DNA from: Caldimonas caldifontis
GTDB taxonomy: Bacteria; Pseudomonadota; Gammaproteobacteria; Burkholderiales; Burkholderiaceae_C
Reading direction: 5' to 3'
Length of the DNA: 64,000 nucleotides
NCBI RefSeq assembly: GCF_002930615.1
Contig: NZ_PSNX01000003.1
Location: forward strand, 62,001-126,000
Below are positions 40,380 through 49,351 of the stretch, piece by piece. The position numbers and the translations under genes were made by a program. Positions within the stretch are counted from its first letter, which is position 1. Every line of letters starts with the position of its first letter. The notes under the pieces are model-generated. The model did not search any database, was not told where the DNA came from, and saw only the letters and a program-made list of their open reading frames with translations.

Positions 40380-41018
40380 ATGCTGCGCTACCACACCGTC
40401 CCTGTCACCCCCTTCCAGCAGAACTGCTCCATCGTCTGGTGCGACGACACGAAACGCGCCGCCATCATCGACCCCGGTGGCGACCTGCCGCAGCTGCTGG
40501 ACGAGGTGGAGCGCCTGGGTGTGACACTGGAACAGATCTGGCTCACCCACGCCCACATCGACCATGCCGGGGCCACGGCCCAGCTGGCGCGCGAGCAGGG
40601 CCTCCCGATCATCGGCCCGCACGAGGGCGACCAGTTCTGGATCGATGCCCTGCCCCAGCAGGGCGCCATGTTCGGCTTCCCACCCAGCGAGCGCTTCACC
40701 CCCACGCGCTGGCTGCACGATGGCGACACCGTGACCGTCGGACACTGCACGCTGCAGGTGCGCCACTGCCCTGGCCACACGCCCGGCCATGTGGTGTTCT
40801 TCTCGCCCGAGGCCCGGCGCGCCTTCGTGGGCGACGTGCTCTTTGCCGGCAGCATCGGCCGCACCGACTTCCCCGGCGGCAACCACCAGGACCTGATCGA
40901 CGCCATCACGCAGCGCCTGTGGCCCATGGGTGACGACGTGGTCTTCATCCCCGGCCACGGCCCCGAGAGCAGCTTCGGCCAGGAACGACGCACCAATCCT
41001 TTCGTGGGCGGAACCTGA
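40380..41018 (+). CDS. Metallo-beta-lactamase-fold hydrolase (YcbL/glyoxalase II-like)
   Basis: This 212-residue zinc hydrolase has the ligand motif THAHIDHAG near residue 57, a His in HCPGHTPGHVVF, an Asp in FVGDVLFAGSIGRTDF and the final His in VFIPGHGPES. Length and the MLRYHTVPVTPFQQNCSIVW start match the YcbL-type short glyoxalase II-like group, which acts on thioesters such as S-lactoylglutathione in some cases. It lies just after the porin terminator and 46 bases before the AI-2E gene. The exact substrate is unknown. Confidence 0.88.
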   Translation: MLRYHTVPVTPFQQNCSIVWCDDTKRAAIIDPGGDLPQLLDEVERLGVTLEQIWLTHAHIDHAGATAQLAREQGLPIIGPHEGDQFWIDALPQQGAMFGFPPSERFTPTRWLHDGDTVTVGHCTLQVRHCPGHTPGHVVFFSPEARRAFVGDVLFAGSIGRTDFPGGNHQDLIDAITQRLWPMGDDVVFIPGHGPESSFGQERRTNPFVGGT

Positions 41019-41064
41019 ACGAGGCCTCACAATCGGGCCCCTGTCCCGTGTGACGCGCCTCACC

Positions 41065-42195
41065 ATGAACACCCCCGACCTGCACCGCAAGATCTTCCTC
41101 GGCCTGCTGGCGGCTGTGAGCCTGGCCTTCCTGGCCATCCTCTGGCCTTTCTACGGCGCAGTCTTCTGGGGCGCCATCCTCGCCCTGATCTTCATGCCCT
41201 TGCATCGCCGGTTGCTGGCGCGCATGCCGCGGCGGCGCAACCTGGCGGCGCTGGCCACGCTGTCGGTGTGCCTGCTGATCGTGGTCCTGCCGGTGGCGCT
41301 GATCTCGGCCTCGCTGGTGCAGGAGGCCGGCACGCTGGTGTCGAGGCTGCGTTCGGGCGACCTGAACTTCGGCAACTACCTGCAGCAGGTGCTCAGCGTG
41401 ATGCCCCCCTGGGTCCTGGAGCTTCTGGAACGGGTCGGGCTGGACGACGTGAGTGCCGTGCAGGCCCGCCTGGCGACGATGGCCTCCCAACTCAGCCAGT
41501 TCGTGGCGACGCAGGCGCTGACGATCGGGCAGAACACCGTCCACTTCGTGGTGAGCCTGGGCATCCTGCTCTACCTGCTGTTCTTCCTGCTGCGTGACGG
41601 GCAGGAGCTGGCCTTGCGCATCCGGCAGGTCCTGCCCCTGGACGAAGCCCACAAGCGCGACCTGCTGGCCAAGTTCGCCACCGTCATTCGCGCCACCGTC
41701 AAGGGCAACGTCATCGTGGCCGTCACGCAGGGCGCGCTGGGTGGCCTGATCTTCTGGATCCTCGGCATCCAGGGTGCCGTGCTGTGGGCCACGCTGATGG
41801 CCTTTCTGTCTCTGCTTCCGGCTGTGGGGGCGAGCCTCATCTGGGGGCCCGTGGCGATCTACTTCCTGGCCACCGGCGCTTTGGTGCAGGCGGTGGTGCT
41901 GATCGCCTTCGGGGTGTTCGTGATCGGGCTCGTGGACAACCTGCTGCGCCCCATCCTGGTGGGCAAGGACACCAAGCTGCCCGACTACGTGGTGCTGATC
42001 TCGACGCTGGGGGGCATGTCGATCTTCGGCATCAACGGGTTTGTCATCGGCCCCTTGATCGCGGCGTTGTTCGTGGCCGTCTGGGACCTCTTCGCCGCCA
42101 CCCGCGGCACGCCGCCGGACGGCGCGCCCAGCGAGGATGCGCCGCTGGCTCAGGCCGGCTCGAAGCGCCGCGGCGGCCGGGGGGCACGCTCGTAG
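41065..42195 (+). CDS. AI-2E family (PerM-like) transporter
   Basis: This 376-residue inner-membrane protein has about eight helices with the family pattern: an N-terminal pair (LGLLAAVSLAFLAILWPFYG), a soluble middle segment, and C-terminal helices with DNLLRPILVGKDTKLPDYVV and ISTLGGMSIFGINGFVIGPL. Despite the family name, substrates vary and are mostly unproven. The ATG at 41065 gives the family-like N-terminus; no clear ribosome binding site is seen. The gene ends within the convergent M48 protease gene (46-base overlap). Confidence 0.86.
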   Translation: MNTPDLHRKIFLGLLAAVSLAFLAILWPFYGAVFWGAILALIFMPLHRRLLARMPRRRNLAALATLSVCLLIVVLPVALISASLVQEAGTLVSRLRSGDLNFGNYLQQVLSVMPPWVLELLERVGLDDVSAVQARLATMASQLSQFVATQALTIGQNTVHFVVSLGILLYLLFFLLRDGQELALRIRQVLPLDEAHKRDLLAKFATVIRATVKGNVIVAVTQGALGGLIFWILGIQGAVLWATLMAFLSLLPAVGASLIWGPVAIYFLATGALVQAVVLIAFGVFVIGLVDNLLRPILVGKDTKLPDYVVLISTLGGMSIFGINGFVIGPLIAALFVAVWDLFAATRGTPPDGAPSEDAPLAQAGSKRRGGRGARS

Positions 42196-43100
42196 AGCGG
42201 CAGCACCCGTGGCAGGACCGACTCGATCTCGCGGATGCGCGTCGTGCCCGCCGGGTGCGTGGACAGGAACTGCGGCGGCGCCCCTTTGCTGGCCTCCATC
42301 ATCTTGTTCCACAGGCTCACACCTGCGCGAGGGTCGTAGCCGGTGCGCGCCCCCAGATCCAGCCCCACGAGATCAGCCTCGCTTTCATCCTCGCGGCTGA
42401 ACTTCAAGGTGAGAAGCTGGGCTCCCATGCCCAGCACCATGTCGCCGGCACCGCCCAGCCCGAGCAGGCTGGACAGCAGGCTCGCCCCCACGCGGGTGGC
42501 CGCCGTCTTGCCCATGCGCTCGCGCGCGTGCTCCCGCAGCGCGTGGGCCATCTCATGGCCCATGATCATCGCCACCTCGTCATCGGTGAGCTTGAGCTGC
42601 TGCAAGATGCCGGTGTAGAAGGCGATCTTGCCGCCCGGCATGCAGAAGGCGTTGATCTGCTTCGAGCCGATCAGGTTGATCTCCCACTGCCATTGGCGCG
42701 ACCGTGCGTTCCAGGGATGGGCATGCGGGATCATGCGATCGGCAATGAAACGCAGACGCACCACCTGGGGGTGCTGTGGTCCGGCCAGGGCCTTCTGGGC
42801 TTCGGCCTCGCGCATCATCTGGCGGTATTGCTGGGCCGCAGCCTGCTCCACCTGCTCGGCCGACACGACCCGTGCGAAGCCCGAGGTGCGTCCCACATCC
42901 ACGCCTTCACGCGGGGGATTCTGCTGGGCCTGTGCAGGCACCACGGCGCCCAGGCCCGAGGACAGCAGCGCGCCGGTGAAGAGCCGGCGCCCGGGGTTGA
43001 CAGGCGCCAGTCGTGCAGGCGCCGCCGCATTCACCGCGGCCATGGCCTGGCACAACGCGCAATGCGCGCGCTCGTTCAGCGAAGCATGCAGTGTGTCCAT
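42150..43100 (-). CDS. M48 family metallopeptidase, exported
   Basis: This 316-residue zinc protease has a long basic N-terminus and then RRLFTGALLSSGLGAVVPAQA, a twin-arginine-like signal near residues 38-60. The catalytic motif GHEMAHALREH is near residue 181, and the third ligand in EDESEADLVGLDLGARTGYD follows. This resembles the BepA/LoiP group of periplasmic M48 enzymes but without TPRs. An internal Met (at 43043) could also be the start. It lies five bases after the AmpG-like gene, so the two form an operon. Confidence 0.87.
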   Translation of the reverse strand: MDTLHASLNERAHCALCQAMAAVNAAAPARLAPVNPGRRLFTGALLSSGLGAVVPAQAQQNPPREGVDVGRTSGFARVVSAEQVEQAAAQQYRQMMREAEAQKALAGPQHPQVVRLRFIADRMIPHAHPWNARSRQWQWEINLIGSKQINAFCMPGGKIAFYTGILQQLKLTDDEVAMIMGHEMAHALREHARERMGKTAATRVGASLLSSLLGLGGAGDMVLGMGAQLLTLKFSREDESEADLVGLDLGARTGYDPRAGVSLWNKMMEASKGAPPQFLSTHPAGTTRIREIESVLPRVLPLYERAPRPPRRFEPA

Positions 43101-43105
43101 GATCG

Positions 43106-44638
43106 TCAGACCTCGTGTCGCTCCTGTTGTTCCAGCATCGTGCGCACGCGAAGCAGCAGCAAATAGGCCGGGAAGGACAGCCAGAAGGTCAGGAAGAAAT
43201 AGGCCGCATAGCCCATCTCCTGCGCGCCGATGCCGCCCGCCCAGCCGGCCACGGCGCGGCTGAAGGCGAAGATGGACGAGAGGATCGCATACTCGGTGGT
43301 GGCCTTGGCGCGGCTGGTGATGGCCATCAGGAAGGCCAGGAAGGCCCCGGTGCCCAGGCCGCCGGTGAAGCTCTCCAGGGCGCTGGCGGCGTACACGGCC
43401 GCCTGGTGCACCAAGGGCAGGTCAACCGGCTGCACGATGCCATCGGCCCCCGGCAGCACGCGCGGCACGTACCAGGCCGCCGCGGCGTAGCCCAGGTTGG
43501 ACAGCGCCTGCCACAGGCCCAGCACCCACAGGCCCTTGAAGATGCCAGCACGGTCCACGTACCAGCCCCCCACCAGCCCCCCGGCGATGGACAGCACGAG
43601 GCCGAGATTCACGCTGACCAGGCCGATCTGCTCGGCCGAAAAGCCGCTGTCCACCCAGAAGGGCTTGACCATGAAGCCCATGGCTGCATCGCCCAGCTTG
43701 AACAGCAGTATGAAAAGGATGATGCCGATCATGCCCCGGCGCGACAGCAGTTCCACCCAGGCGCCGAAGACCGGGCCGTTGCGCATCAGCTCCGCACGCG
43801 GACCGTTGGCGGCGGTGACCATCAGGCCGGCGCCGGCGAACATCAGCCCCACAGGAATGGCCCCGCGGAACCACCAGGTGTTGGCCACGGCCGCGATGTC
43901 CGTCCAGCCCAGCGTGCGCGAGAGCGGACCCAGCACCGGCCACAGCAGGCCGAGGAGCACCAGGCCCAGGGCCAGCACCCACAAGGGCTGGTCGCGCAGC
44001 AGCCGCAGTTCGGTGGCCACGCTGCCCGGCGGCGTGCCGGGGCGCTGGCCCTCGCGCGGGGCCAGCAGCACGATCAGGCCGTTGCACAGGAAAACGCCCG
44101 CCCCCAGCAGGTAGGCCATCGACCAGCCGAACCAGCCTGACACCATGAGCAGCACGCCGGCCGTCAGCATGCCCACGCGGTAGAAGCCGATGCGAAAGCC
44201 GTTGGCCAGGCCGTATTCCTTGCGGGTGAGCAACTCGATGGTGTAGCCGTCGGTGGCGATGTCGTTGGTGGCCGAGAGCATCGTGAACACCCCGATGGCC
44301 ACCCACACCCAGGGACCGAAGCCCAGTTCGCTGGCGAACAGGCCCATCACCGCCGCCATGCCGAAGTTGGCGCCAGCAATCCACCAGCGGTGGCGGCGCG
44401 CCCAGTCCACCGCCGGCGCCCACAGGAACTTCACCGTCCAGGCCAGACCCAGCAGGCTGAGCAGACCGATGTCGGCCAGGCTCACGCCCTGCTGGCGGAA
44501 ATGCACCGGGAAGATGTCGTAGAAGACCCCGAGCGGCAGGCCCTCGGAGAAGTAAAGCAGCGCCACCCAGAAGAGCTTGCGCTTGTAGACGGGGGTGAGC
44601 GTCTGCTCGCCGGATGCCGGCTTGGGGGTGTCGGTCAT
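43106..44638 (-). CDS. MFS permease, AmpG-like
   Basis: This 510-residue major facilitator has 12-14 helices. The N-terminal LFWVALLYFSEGLPLGVFYD matches the AmpG (muropeptide permease) pattern, as does DWARRHRWWIAGANFGMA. The C-terminus carries FLTFWLSFPAYLLLLRV. AmpG imports anhydro-muropeptides for cell-wall recycling; this assignment rests on pattern only and a different substrate is possible. It is followed after five bases by an exported M48 protease gene and is divergent from the diguanylate cyclase gene. Confidence 0.75.
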   Translation of the reverse strand: MTDTPKPASGEQTLTPVYKRKLFWVALLYFSEGLPLGVFYDIFPVHFRQQGVSLADIGLLSLLGLAWTVKFLWAPAVDWARRHRWWIAGANFGMAAVMGLFASELGFGPWVWVAIGVFTMLSATNDIATDGYTIELLTRKEYGLANGFRIGFYRVGMLTAGVLLMVSGWFGWSMAYLLGAGVFLCNGLIVLLAPREGQRPGTPPGSVATELRLLRDQPLWVLALGLVLLGLLWPVLGPLSRTLGWTDIAAVANTWWFRGAIPVGLMFAGAGLMVTAANGPRAELMRNGPVFGAWVELLSRRGMIGIILFILLFKLGDAAMGFMVKPFWVDSGFSAEQIGLVSVNLGLVLSIAGGLVGGWYVDRAGIFKGLWVLGLWQALSNLGYAAAAWYVPRVLPGADGIVQPVDLPLVHQAAVYAASALESFTGGLGTGAFLAFLMAITSRAKATTEYAILSSIFAFSRAVAGWAGGIGAQEMGYAAYFFLTFWLSFPAYLLLLRVRTMLEQQERHEV

Positions 44639-44738
44639 TCGCCCATTCTAGGGAGAGGCACGCCCGCCCCTGTGGGTCACAATGCGGTCCGTGGCCGACC
44701 GGCCGCACGGGCGGTCATGGTGGACCGCGGGTTCCAGC

Positions 44739-46472
44739 ATGAAAATCGGCGCTCCCCTGTCCCTGCGTGCGTTGCTCACGATCCCCTACGTGAGCCTGGT
44801 CGTCGCCCTGGCGATGGCCATCGGCGCCCTGTCCTACCAGGCGGGACGCCAGGCCGTGGACACCGTGGCCGACCACCTGCTGCTGGAAACCGTGCACCGC
44901 ATCGGCCAGGCCGTGGAGCGCCACGTGGTGGGCTCGGGCGCCGTGCTGGAGGCCGCCTTTCCCAACGGCATGGCGGCGCCCCGGTCGGTCGAGGAGGAAT
45001 TCGACGCGCTGCGCACGCGCTTCTGGATCGCCACCTCCTTGCATCTCGACCCGAACAACTATGTCTATTACGGCAACCGCGAAGGCCAGTTCTTCGGCCT
45101 GTGGCGCTTCGACGAGCAGGAGGCCCAGCTGCGGCTGCGGCTCACCTCGGGCGTGCCGCGCACGCTCTACCGCTTCACGGGCATCCACGGTGAGCTGCGA
45201 GAGCCCCAGCTCGAAGAGCGGGTCTTCGAACCCCGCACCCGGCCCTGGTACCTCGCGGGGCGCGATGCATCCACCCACACCTGGACGTCGATCTACATCG
45301 ACTTCCGCACCCAGAGCCTGGTGGCCACGCGCGCGCGCCGCGTGCTGCGTCCGGACGGCAGCATCGAAGGCGTGGTGGCCACCGACGTGGCGCTCAAGGG
45401 CCTGAACGACTTCGTGCGCAACCTCGACCTCACGCCCAACGGCTTCGCCTTCATCATCGAGCCCGACGGCCAGCTCATCGCGGCCTCCAACGCCCCCAAC
45501 ATCACGCAGGATGACGCCGGCGCGGCCGCTCGCCTGGCCGCGCGCGAGAGCGGCAACCCCTTGCTGGCGGCCACGTATGCCGAACTGAGTCCCTTGCTGG
45601 CCGACGCCAGCGCCGATGCACGGCCGCGCACGCGGCAGTTCGCGGCTCCCGACGGCCAGCTCATGCAGGCCGCCTTCTCGCGGGTGACCGACAGCGCCGG
45701 GCTGGACTGGTTCATCGTGGTGGCCGTGCCGCACAGCGACTTCATGCACGGCGTCACCGACAACGTCAAGCGCACCGTGATGCTGGGCGCCGCCGCCGCT
45801 GCCCTGGTGGTGATGGTGGGGCTGCTGATCCTGAGCTGGGTGGCGCGCGACCTGCGCCGGCTGTCACAGGCGGCGCGTGCCATCGGGGAAGGCGATCTCA
45901 ACGTGCCGCTGCACATCCGGCGGCGCGACGAGATCGGCGACCTCGCGCGCAGTTTCGTCGTGATGCAGCACAAGCTGCGCACGGACCGTCTCACCGGCCT
46001 GGTCAACCGCGAAACCCTGCTGCGCCGGCTCGACGAACGCGTGGCCTTCCATCGGCGGGCCGAGGACCAGCGGCCCTTTGCCGTGCTCTTCATCGATCTC
46101 AACGGCTTCAAGGCCATCAACGACCGCCACGGCCATGACGTGGGCGACCGCGTGCTGGTGGCCCTGGGGCGCCGGCTGCGCCAGGGCATGCGCGAGGGCG
46201 ACCTCGTGTCCCGCTATGCGGGCGACGAGTTCGTCGTTCTCGTCGAGCACGTGGCTCACCGCGAGGTGGCCGAGCAGGTGCGCGCCCATGTCGAGGCCCT
46301 GCTGCGCGAGCCGCCGGCCGATGACGTGGGGCTGGGCCCGAAAGCCACGCTGGACGTGGGCGGCGCCGTCGGCCTGGCCGTCTACCCCGACGATGGCCGC
46401 GACAGCGACAGCCTGCTGCAAAGCGCCGATCGGGACATGTACGAGCGCAAGCGCCGCGACCGCTGCTCCTGA
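44739..46472 (+). CDS. Membrane diguanylate cyclase with double-Cache sensor and HAMP
   Basis: This 577-residue protein has a first helix near 10-32, a periplasmic dCache domain (about 35-340) with RPWYLAGRDASTHTWTSIYI and GVVATDVALKGLNDFV, a second helix near 345-368, a HAMP domain and a C-terminal GGDEF domain. The active-site loop reads AGDEF near residue 494, a tolerated variant. An RxxD inhibitory site (REGD) lies five residues upstream, so product feedback is expected. No EAL domain is present. The start at 44739 (MKIGAPL) gives a proper N-terminus; an upstream alternative is at 44682. It probably makes cyclic di-GMP for surface growth control. Confidence 0.9.
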   Translation: MKIGAPLSLRALLTIPYVSLVVALAMAIGALSYQAGRQAVDTVADHLLLETVHRIGQAVERHVVGSGAVLEAAFPNGMAAPRSVEEEFDALRTRFWIATSLHLDPNNYVYYGNREGQFFGLWRFDEQEAQLRLRLTSGVPRTLYRFTGIHGELREPQLEERVFEPRTRPWYLAGRDASTHTWTSIYIDFRTQSLVATRARRVLRPDGSIEGVVATDVALKGLNDFVRNLDLTPNGFAFIIEPDGQLIAASNAPNITQDDAGAAARLAARESGNPLLAATYAELSPLLADASADARPRTRQFAAPDGQLMQAAFSRVTDSAGLDWFIVVAVPHSDFMHGVTDNVKRTVMLGAAAAALVVMVGLLILSWVARDLRRLSQAARAIGEGDLNVPLHIRRRDEIGDLARSFVVMQHKLRTDRLTGLVNRETLLRRLDERVAFHRRAEDQRPFAVLFIDLNGFKAINDRHGHDVGDRVLVALGRRLRQGMREGDLVSRYAGDEFVVLVEHVAHREVAEQVRAHVEALLREPPADDVGLGPKATLDVGGAVGLAVYPDDGRDSDSLLQSADRDMYERKRRDRCS

Positions 46473-46476
46473 CGGA

Positions 46477-47376
46477 TCAACGCCGGTTGACCAGCCAGAT
46501 CCCCACCGCCACGCCGCACAGGGCCAGCGCAAGACGCAAGGTGATCGCCTCGCCCAGCAGCAACCAGCCCATCAGCAGACCGAACAGCGGGGTGAGAAAG
46601 GTGAAGGACGCCAGCCGCGTGGCCGGGTAGTGTCGGATCAGCCAGAACCACACCAGGTAGCTGGCAAACGCCACGACCACCGCCTGGAAGAACATCGAGG
46701 CCCACAGGGTCGCCGTCCAGTCGAAGGCCCACGACTCCCCGGTGAGGGGCGACAGCACCGTCAGCACCACGCCCGACACGGCGAGCTGATAGAACAGCGT
46801 CTTCTCCGGCGACGCCGTGCTCAGGCGCGTGGCACGGATGGCCAGGGTGGTGGCGCCCCACAGCAGCGCGGCCAGCACCGCCAGGGCGTCGCCCAGCCAT
46901 TGCGTGGACCCGGCCGGCGCGGCCGCACCGCTGAACCCTTCACTGAACGCCAGCACCACGGCCAGGAAGCCCAGCCCCAGGCCCATCATCTGGCGCGGCG
47001 ACAAGCGCTCGGAGGCGCTGATGAAGGGCATGCCGGCCGCCACCACGAAGGGCGACAGGTAGAGCAGCACCACCAGCCGCGAGGCCGCCGTGTGGCCCAG
47101 GCCGATGTAGATGCAGACGAACTCGGCCGCGAAGAGCGCCCCGGCCAGCAGCCCTGGCCCCGCCGTTCCGTCGCGCGAGAAGAGGGGGATGCCGCGCCAT
47201 GAGGCCCAGGCCCACACCAGCAGCGCCGCCACACCCGAGCGCAGCGCCGCCTGCGCGATGGGCGGCATCAACGGCAGCGTGGCCTTGACGACGATCTGCT
47301 GCAGGCCCCAGAGCAGGCAGCAGCCCAGCAACAGGGTGACGGCACGGGAGTCCAGGTGGGCGCGGCGTTCAATCAT
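46477..47376 (-). CDS. EamA/DMT family permease
   Basis: This 299-residue drug/metabolite transporter has ten helices in two EamA repeats (about 10-140 and 155-295). Visible patterns are LLLGCCLLWGLQQIVVKATL in the first and AVLAALLWGATTLAIRATRL in the second. It is convergent with the cyclase gene, four bases apart, and lies downstream of thioredoxin 2. The substrate is unknown; exporters of amino acids or metabolites are common in the family. Confidence 0.88.
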   Translation of the reverse strand: MIERRAHLDSRAVTLLLGCCLLWGLQQIVVKATLPLMPPIAQAALRSGVAALLVWAWASWRGIPLFSRDGTAGPGLLAGALFAAEFVCIYIGLGHTAASRLVVLLYLSPFVVAAGMPFISASERLSPRQMMGLGLGFLAVVLAFSEGFSGAAAPAGSTQWLGDALAVLAALLWGATTLAIRATRLSTASPEKTLFYQLAVSGVVLTVLSPLTGESWAFDWTATLWASMFFQAVVVAFASYLVWFWLIRHYPATRLASFTFLTPLFGLLMGWLLLGEAITLRLALALCGVAVGIWLVNRR

Positions 47377-47431
47377 CCGATGATTGTGCCGCCTTCCGGG
47401 GCGCCGTGCTCAGGCGGCGCCGGGGCGAGGG

Positions 47432-47851
47432 TCACCCGGCCTGCAGCCAGCGCACCAGCTCGCGCGCGCCCATCGCGCCAGACACCCGCCGTTGCTCCTG
47501 CCCCCCTTGCAGCAGGACCATCGTCGGGATGCTGCGGATGCGGTGGCGCACCGAGGTCTTGGGGTTGTCGTCGCTGTTGACCTTGGCGAAGAGCACGCGC
47601 CCCCCCAGCTCACGGGCGGCCTGCTCGAACTGCGGCGCCATCATCCGGCACGGCCCGCACCACGGTGCCCAGAAGTCCACCACCACGGGCAGCTCGGTGC
47701 GGGAGACCACTGCATCGAAGTTGGCGTCGGTCAGCACGACCGGCTCGTCGGGGGTCAGGCTGCGCTTGCACTGGCCGCACACCGGCCCATCGGCCAGGCG
47801 CTCGTCGGGCACGCGGTTGAGGGTCTGGCAATGGGGACAGGCGATGAGCAT
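47432..47851 (-). CDS. trxC: Thioredoxin 2
   Basis: This 139-residue thioredoxin has an N-terminal zinc-binding extension with CPHC and CGQC (residues 5-28), the mark of TrxC, and the redox site WAPWCGPCRMMAP near residue 63, followed by cis-Pro in IRSIPTMVLL. In E. coli TrxC responds to oxidative stress. It is on the same strand as the flavin reductase upstream (70 bases) and the EamA permease downstream. Confidence 0.94.
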   Translation of the reverse strand: MLIACPHCQTLNRVPDERLADGPVCGQCKRSLTPDEPVVLTDANFDAVVSRTELPVVVDFWAPWCGPCRMMAPQFEQAARELGGRVLFAKVNSDDNPKTSVRHRIRSIPTMVLLQGGQEQRRVSGAMGARELVRWLQAG

Positions 47852-47921
47852 GGCAGGCTCCGGGAGTGGTCTGCCACCACAGATGGCGTTGCCTGAGGCG
47901 AGTTCAAGCCCGCCGGCCGGC

Positions 47922-48440
47922 TCACAGCGGCAACTCGGTGAAGTAGCGCCCGCCGTGGAAGATCAGTGGCAAGGCGCCGGGGCGCTGCTCGCACCGTTCC
48001 ACCTCGCCGACGAAGATGACATGGTCACCCTCCTCGTAGCGGCTGCGGTTGAAGCATTCGAACACCGCGGCTGCGCCATCGAGCAACGGCGCCCCGCCCG
48101 CACCTTCGCGCCAGGACAGTCCGGCAAACCGGTCCACGCCCTTGGCAGCGAAGCGCTCGGCCAGGGCCATCTGTTCGGCCGCAAGGATGTGGATGGCGTA
48201 GTGGGAGCCCCGCTCGAAGGCCGGCATCGAGCCCGCCAGGCGTGACAGGCTCCACAGCACCAGCGGCGGGTTGAGCGAGACGGAATTGAAGGAATTGGCC
48301 GTGAGCCCGATGAGCCGCCCGTCGGCCGCACGGGCGGTAACGATGGTGACCCCCGTCGCAAAGCTGCCGAGCGCCTGTCGGAACTCGACCGAGGAGAAAC
48401 TGGGGGCGGCGGCCCGGCGGGGTGGGTTCACGACTTCCAT
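47922..48440 (-). CDS. Flavin reductase-like (HpaC-type) FMN-binding oxidoreductase
   Basis: This 172-residue protein has the short-chain flavin reductase fold: FRQALGSFATGVTIVTARAA, GLTANSFNSVSLNPPLVLWS and FVGEVERCE. These enzymes pass electrons from NAD(P)H to free FMN or FAD, often for a partner monooxygenase, which is not seen nearby. The ATG at 48440 is chosen; one at 48458 adds six residues. It may be independent of xthA, 85 bases upstream. Confidence 0.87.
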   Translation of the reverse strand: MEVVNPPRRAAAPSFSSVEFRQALGSFATGVTIVTARAADGRLIGLTANSFNSVSLNPPLVLWSLSRLAGSMPAFERGSHYAIHILAAEQMALAERFAAKGVDRFAGLSWREGAGGAPLLDGAAAVFECFNRSRYEEGDHVIFVGEVERCEQRPGALPLIFHGGRYFTELPL

Positions 48441-48525
48441 GATCGGCGGAGGACCCATTATTCCCCAGCCCCGCCCCATGGGAAGGGCCCATGCCCCCCC
48501 TCTTTGCGTGGGCTCAGCGCCATGC

Positions 48526-49317
48526 TCAGAGCGTGAGGTCGTACTCGATCGTGAGCGGCGCGTGGTCGGAGAAGCGCTGCGCCTTGTAGACGCTGGCCGC
48601 CCGTGCAGTGGCGGCCACGGCGGGGCTGGCAACGTGGTAGTCGATGCGCCACCCCACGTTGTTGGCCCAGGCCTGGCCGCGGTTGCTCCACCAGGTGTAG
48701 GCCTCGCCGGTGGTGTCGGGGTGCAGACGGCGGTACACATCCACCAGGCCGATGTCCTCGACCAGACGCGTGAACCAGGCGCGCTCCTCGGGCAGGAAGC
48801 CGCTGTTCTTCTGGTTGCTCTTCCAGTTCTTGAGATCGATTTCCTTGTGCGCGATGTTCACGTCGCCGCACAGCACGAACTCGCGCTCGGCCTTCAGGCG
48901 CTGCAGGTGGGGAAAGAATTCGTCGAGGAAGCGGAACTTGGCCTGCTGCCGCTCTTCTGAACTGGAGCCGCTGGGGAAGTAGCAGCTGATGACCGAGAAC
49001 TTGCGCGAGGGCGTGTCGAAACGGGCTTCGACGTAGCGACCCTCGGCATCGAATTCGGTACTGCCGAAGCCGATCTTCACGTCGCTGGGTGCGTGGCGAC
49101 TGTACAGACCCACGCCGGAATAGCCCTTCTTCTCGGCACAGTGGAACCAGCCCTGCAGGCCGTGCGGGGCGCGCATGGCGTCGGTCAGGTCGCCGTCCTG
49201 GGCCTTGAGTTCCTGCAGGCAGACGAAGTCAGCCTGCTGCTGGGCCAGCCAGTCGAAGTAGCCCTTGTTCGCCGCCGAGCGGATGCCGTTGAGGTTGGAG
49301 GAGATGATGCGCAGCAT
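48526..49317 (-). CDS. xthA: Exodeoxyribonuclease III
   Basis: This 263-residue AP endonuclease/3' exonuclease has the EEP fold: MLRIISSNLNGIRSAANKGY with the first Asn, LQELKAQ with the catalytic Glu, YSGVGLYSR, CGDVNIAHKEIDLKN and the terminal DHAPLTIEYDL with the catalytic His. Length is normal. It lies 34 bases after rfbC and could be partly co-transcribed with the sugar genes, but DNA repair is unrelated to them. Confidence 0.95.
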   Translation of the reverse strand: MLRIISSNLNGIRSAANKGYFDWLAQQQADFVCLQELKAQDGDLTDAMRAPHGLQGWFHCAEKKGYSGVGLYSRHAPSDVKIGFGSTEFDAEGRYVEARFDTPSRKFSVISCYFPSGSSSEERQQAKFRFLDEFFPHLQRLKAEREFVLCGDVNIAHKEIDLKNWKSNQKNSGFLPEERAWFTRLVEDIGLVDVYRRLHPDTTGEAYTWWSNRGQAWANNVGWRIDYHVASPAVAATARAASVYKAQRFSDHAPLTIEYDLTL

Positions 49318-49351
49318 GGGCGCGAGCTTACCTCCCCCGCCCGGCGCCTGC

